Of a stretch of DNA of 64,000 nucleotides, positions 60,801 to 64,000 are shown in pieces. Made by a program: the position numbers and the translations under genes. Origin of the DNA: Owenia fusiformis (taxonomy: Eukaryota; Annelida; Polychaeta; Sabellida; Oweniidae); contig CAIIXF020000011.1 in assembly GCA_903813345.2 (NCBI GenBank), forward strand, positions 27,024,166-27,088,165. The letters are read 5' to 3'. The notes under the pieces were generated by a model. That model ran no database searches. It had not been told where the DNA came from and saw only the letters and a program-made list of their open reading frames with translations. Within the stretch, counting starts at the first letter, position 1; each line of letters starts with the position of its first letter.

Positions 60801-61739
60801 TGTAATTAGTGGTATCATTCGTAGGTGCTGCAGTTGTTGGTGAGGCAGTTGTATTGGTATCAGGTTCTAAAAATCCGAGGACTAAAATTTCAGCTCCAAT
60901 CTTTTTCAGTTCCTCAGCTTCGATGATCGCCTGTCGTGAGTAAGCTGAAGGCCATGTGGCTCCACTGGTGATCAAAATGATTGTATTCGCAAACTCATTC
61001 CCTACCCTGTCCCCTTGTTCAATGTTAAAATATCGATGACGGATAGAATTCAATACAAGATCTGTTCGACGGAAACAAAGGTCCGGCTGGTTTAGCTCCA
61101 TGTAGCGTATGACGTTCCGCAACTCAAAATTATCAGTTGCCTCTTCGAAATACATCCTATGATAGTAACTATTACTATACACAACGAAACCGACTCGGGT
61201 GCCATAAGCACCGGGGTCGATGTACAGCCTGGCAGTTAATTCACGGACAAAGCTCCTGATTAGTTTCTTAGATCGGTTCGAGACGAAACATGATATATCA
61301 ATGGCAAATACAAGATCCCTGGGACAACGTAGAGGTTTGTGACAATCCGTGTCATCTCCTGGAACAGAATGAAACCGAGATAGCTTTGTCAAAATATGAT
61401 GCAAAGGAAACGTAGACTGATAAGTAAATGATCAAAGCTGAATGTTAAATATATGCTTTACATGAATTCGTACAGGATTCATAAAAAACAACAACAAATA
61501 TTACATAGTACAATAACTGTGTAAACATGTAAATTATAATTTAACCTACTTATTTCGATCTTTGATATAGTATCAATACTCATGGGTTAGATAAAAGGCG
61601 CATAAGCGAAGTAAGATGAAAAATACGCACCAAAAATCACAACGTCCTCTGTATCTTCTGGCCTCTCATACCTAGAACTCCCACAGATACTTACACAACA
61701 CACCAATAGAAACCCTACAACTAATATGGAGTTATCCAT
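54876..61739 (-). CDS. Gene C: predicted secreted vWA - ferritin-like fusion ending KSEL
   Basis: Eight minus-strand exons: 61739-61631, 61358-60615, 58629-58535, 58281-58197, 56962-56901, 56479-56333, 55350-55225 and 55106-54876. All introns are GT-AG, phases are 1,1,0,1,0,0,0, and the total is 1599 nt (532 aa). Order: signal peptide MDNSILVVGFLLVCCVSICG; vWA about 38-284 with a Thr/Pro insert (EPDTNTTASPT...) inside the domain; Cys-rich linker 285-344 (SCTSDKIPC, LCCGCDY, GKCLDEGC); ferritin-like four-helix domain about 345-505 (VQGYSYVGIAYRFFETD, ALYIAMDIEKSL, AQYHLLGPDIGQYIL); C-terminal tail ending KSEL. The MIDAS is degraded (DISCF, ITSG). Ferroxidase positions are mostly lost. The alternative is two genes, with the ferritin part starting at MMWPFLAVLM in exon 4. 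The fusion is favoured because no stop ends the vWA part and every phase fits. Confidence 0.7.
57170..57895. repeat. Dispersed repeat, copy 2 (interrupted)
   Basis: 57170-57324 and 57718-57895 together correspond to 13750-14180. The junction AGAAACAAA ... CTGTGGGTCAAGTTCA equals AGAAACAAAATCCTGTGGTT in copy 1. The 0.39-kb element sits in between. All of it lies in intron 4 of gene C. Confidence 0.65.
57325..57717. mobile_element. Element with 27-bp TIRs and two ~190-bp internal tandem units, in gene C intron 4
   Basis: The ends are AAAGGACGATTCTCGGTTTG and its complement (CAAACCGAGAATCGTCCTTT). The interior is a tandem pair: each unit has a GAG(C/A)xTTATCCCTGCTTC block, a TTGAATGTC/TTAAATGTCCTCTTTTGAATA stretch and TTTAATTTG(G/A)GTAATATTTCTA. 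The flanks match the uninterrupted repeat at 13750-14180, so this is an insertion into an older repeat. Confidence 0.75.
58630..60614. other. Intron 2 of gene C, ~2 kb
   Basis: Joins the vWA exon (phase 1) to the Cys-rich exon. AT-rich, with a small imperfect tandem of ACCAAATTAGGACC type near 60240-60295 and a degenerate TIR-like end (GGCCCACTCTGTATA) near 59223. No additional coding exon was recognised. Confidence 0.5.
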
Positions 61740-62182
61740 TTTCACATTAACTATGCATGAACAAAAGAAAAGTTACTGTTCAATAAATACTTGTAATTAT
61801 AATTTATATTGTATATTACCTTGAGAATTCGTAATAACTGAACACTAAAGGAAATGGTTAATGATCCAATTCAATATAATGCAATCTAGTTTTCTGATAA
61901 AATCATGCTACTCTACTTGTCTCTTTTGTTATTTTATCCAGGTTTAACGGGTATTTTATTGCACAACTTGATAATATATAGCAAAGTTGAACATCTATGT
62001 ACTCAGTTAACAATTACATTAAGCTATACTACTAAGCCCTGCATAAAAAGATCAGAAAAAACATTAAAAGTAAATTGTCAAGTTTGTGATTGAGCTGGCA
62101 TAGGAGCTTGCTAACAGCAATAGACATCGCTCCGATGCTGCATTGGTCAGCACTGTACAAGTCATTTTGGAAACATTATGTA

Positions 62183-62476
62183 CAGGGTGTCCCCTGGGAA
62201 ATCTGAGTGTGAAAGGAATATTGTTTAAACGTAGTCATCTGACAGGCGAGTTGATAATCATAAAGATCTGAAAATTCCACAAAGTAACTTTGCTTATTTT
62301 GGAGAAAAGCTCGTTTAAGAACAATCATCCATTTCCCATGACAGTAGCGAGATAAACGAGAACTAACTTTGTGAGTGATGAAGCAATATTCCCAGAATAT
62401 AGTCATCTGAAAGACAATTTAATTATCATAAATATATGAAAGTGTCACCGGGTAATTCTACCTTTTGGACACCCTG
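62183..62476. mobile_element. TA-flanked mariner-like MITE, 294 bp
   Basis: Ends CAGGGTGTCCCCTGGGAAAT and the complement GGACACCCTG, with TA at 62181-62182 and 62477-62478. Inside, a ~40-bp segment (TAGTCATCTGA...AATTATCATAAA) is present twice in direct order. No ORF. It lies between genes C and D. Confidence 0.8.
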
Positions 62477-62556
62477 TAATTTGTACATACAGATGAATCC
62501 ATCATAGTCACGATCCGCTCTTTTTAGGTACGTTGCAACAAAGGGTGTACAACTTA

Positions 62557-62562
62557 TTTATT
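62557..62562 (-). terminator. Possible polyadenylation signal, gene D
   Basis: AATAAA on the minus strand, about 135 bp past the gene D stop codon. A second AATAAA lies inside the coding end of gene D (near 62704-62709), so the assignment is tentative. Confidence 0.4.
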
Positions 62563-62694
62563 CCATCAACATGCTGTCTGCTTTTAGAAATTAAAACTAT
62601 TGGCAATTTTACACTGGTGTAGGAGTAGGCCTAGGAGACCATTGGATATCTCCAAAATAAAAAGGTTATCAAATATCAATGACACAATGTTCGA

Positions 62695-63985
62695 TCACAA
62701 TTCGGTTTTATTATCAACGTCGTTTGTTTTCGCAGAGGATTTCATTTTTCTAGGTATTCCAAATAAATTGACATTTCCGATGGGATATTTTTCCCTAAGA
62801 ATCTTGTTGAGGATGTATTCTCCAATATCAGGTCCTAGTAAATGATATTGTGCAATATATTGTGCTACTTCTTTCCTGGCTTTAATCGACCCTGGTAGTA
62901 TGGTCTTTTTCATAAATCCTGCTAACTGAAAAGAAAGAAAAAACATTTCCTTTAGAACTTATTTTGGCGTATTTGCATTGTCTCTTTATTCCTTTACCAA
63001 AGTTTTCAATAACATCTAAATTAAACAGTATCTCTTGGCATTTTTGGAAAATTGAAAAAATACTCTAGGCAGATCGAATCACTCACCTCCGCATCGTTAT
63101 GTCTCTCGGATAATGCAATTACTTCTTCCATACCTTCAAATAACAGTTTCTCAATATCCATGGCTATATACAAGGCCTCAACGCCATTGTTGATACGTAA
63201 GTTATTAGGTAGCTATAACAAATTTAAAGTAAAGCATATAGTAAGTTTACAAAATTACTAACGTACTGACTCTTCGTCAGGGTATGTGTAGCTACATGTG
63301 TACAACAGTTGAATATACAGTAAGTAGGCCTCCAAATGTCTCTTGCGAAGCATAGCCCAAGAAAAGGACGGAAAATTGTTTCGATGTCATCCTTGCTGTG
63401 TGAGTCACTATAGGAGCTGCATCTGCAACAAGAGTAGTATGCAACGACAGGACAGTACCGGATTGCATAATTACCCTACTGTACCTTACATTTGGTGTCC
63501 TCTAAATTCTAGTCTTAACCTTGCGATGCCGTTTACATTGCTTACAACTTTTTATATTCTGAGGGCCTTCTCATTCCTTAATAATACATAAGCCAAATTC
63601 TTGGCAGTAAAGAGAAATATTGTTGTTTTAACTAAACTTTAAAACATGATTGACATCTTGCTTTCATTGCATCCTAAAGTATCAGAATGAACAAAAATAT
63701 ACATAAGAGGTAAATAGCATAAAAATTATTCAGCCAATAAATTTGCTTGTATCATCATCTGAAATATTTTCCATCAAATTCCCTCTATGCTTTTTTAAAA
63801 TTGTTTTCATAATCTGATTATAGTGTACGTAAGTATACCTTCAGATTGAAGAAAGTTGCCGAGACTCCCCTCTTTATCTGAAACTCAGTCATTTTTGCAA
63901 AATTGGCTCCCTTGTAATTAGACGCAGCTTGGAACATCCCAAAGAATCCATCTAAGTCCAGATCTGTCTCAAAGAACCTGTAAGC
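62695..63985 (-). CDS. Gene D: ferritin-like protein, 3' part, ending KTEL (5' end beyond the window)
   Basis: Three exons are visible: 63985-63839 (an acceptor at 63987-63986 is inferred from gene C; otherwise the exon runs off the window), 63212-63087 and 62925-62695. The last three exon lengths equal those of gene C (147, 126 and 231 nt), and the phases are all 0. The protein reads AYRFFETDLDLDGFFGMFQA, then VEALYIAMDIEKLLFEGMEE and AQYHLLGPDIGEYILNKILR, and ends NKTEL. This is helices A-end to E of a ferritin fold plus a C-terminal tail. Ferroxidase residues are missing as in C. A tandem paralogue on the same strand; whether it also carries a vWA part upstream cannot be seen here. Confidence 0.75.
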
Positions 63986-64000
63986 CTCAAAGAACATTCG

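Noticed and set aside
61685-61700. Strong donor-like GTAAGT inside gene C exon 1
   Set aside because: Using it would end the exon in phase 0, which does not fit the phase-1 vWA exon; the downstream donor at 61631/61630 fits.

Overview
The window is animal nuclear DNA. It is AT-rich, genes are split by GT-AG introns with AATAAA signals, and there are many Tc1/mariner-like elements, MITEs, foldback elements and non-LTR remnants. The repeat style and the secreted vWA proteins suggest a marine invertebrate, perhaps a mollusc or another lophotrochozoan. That placement is inference, because nothing here is a species marker. No bacterial, viral or CRISPR feature was seen.

Layout. Positions 1-40180 hold no gene I can support. 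They contain a 1.2 kb hierarchical palindrome (212-1433), a decayed mariner-type element with an internal 114-bp tandem duplication (1889-3452), foldback MITEs, an inverted-repeat 'snapback' made from a mariner transposase 3' end (16929-17971), minisatellite-like tracts and several TIR-bounded elements. Positions 40185-64000 hold a cluster of secreted-protein genes. Genes A (40209-45258) and B (49477-53511) are plus-strand paralogues. Each encodes a signal peptide, a vWA domain, a Thr-rich mucin-like linker with a short Cys motif, and a C-terminal domain resembling that of inter-alpha-trypsin inhibitor heavy chains (ITIH). Gene C (61739-54876, minus strand) converges on B. Manual splicing gives one continuous 532-codon frame: signal peptide, vWA, Cys-rich linker, then a ferritin-like four-helix domain ending in KSEL. 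A second ferritin-like gene, D, enters from the right edge (63985-62695, minus strand), has the same exon lengths and ends in KTEL.

How they may work together (inference). A, B and C share the vWA fold with the same cysteines, and the vWA exon starts and ends in phase 1 in each, so the family looks like one vWA exon module joined to different C-terminal partners. Only B keeps an intact metal-binding MIDAS. The ferritin-like domains lack most ferroxidase and pore residues, so they are probably structural or binding modules. The vWA-ferritin gene is the strongest candidate for something not previously described. It rests on reading-frame and splice-phase logic alone, so transcript evidence would be decisive.
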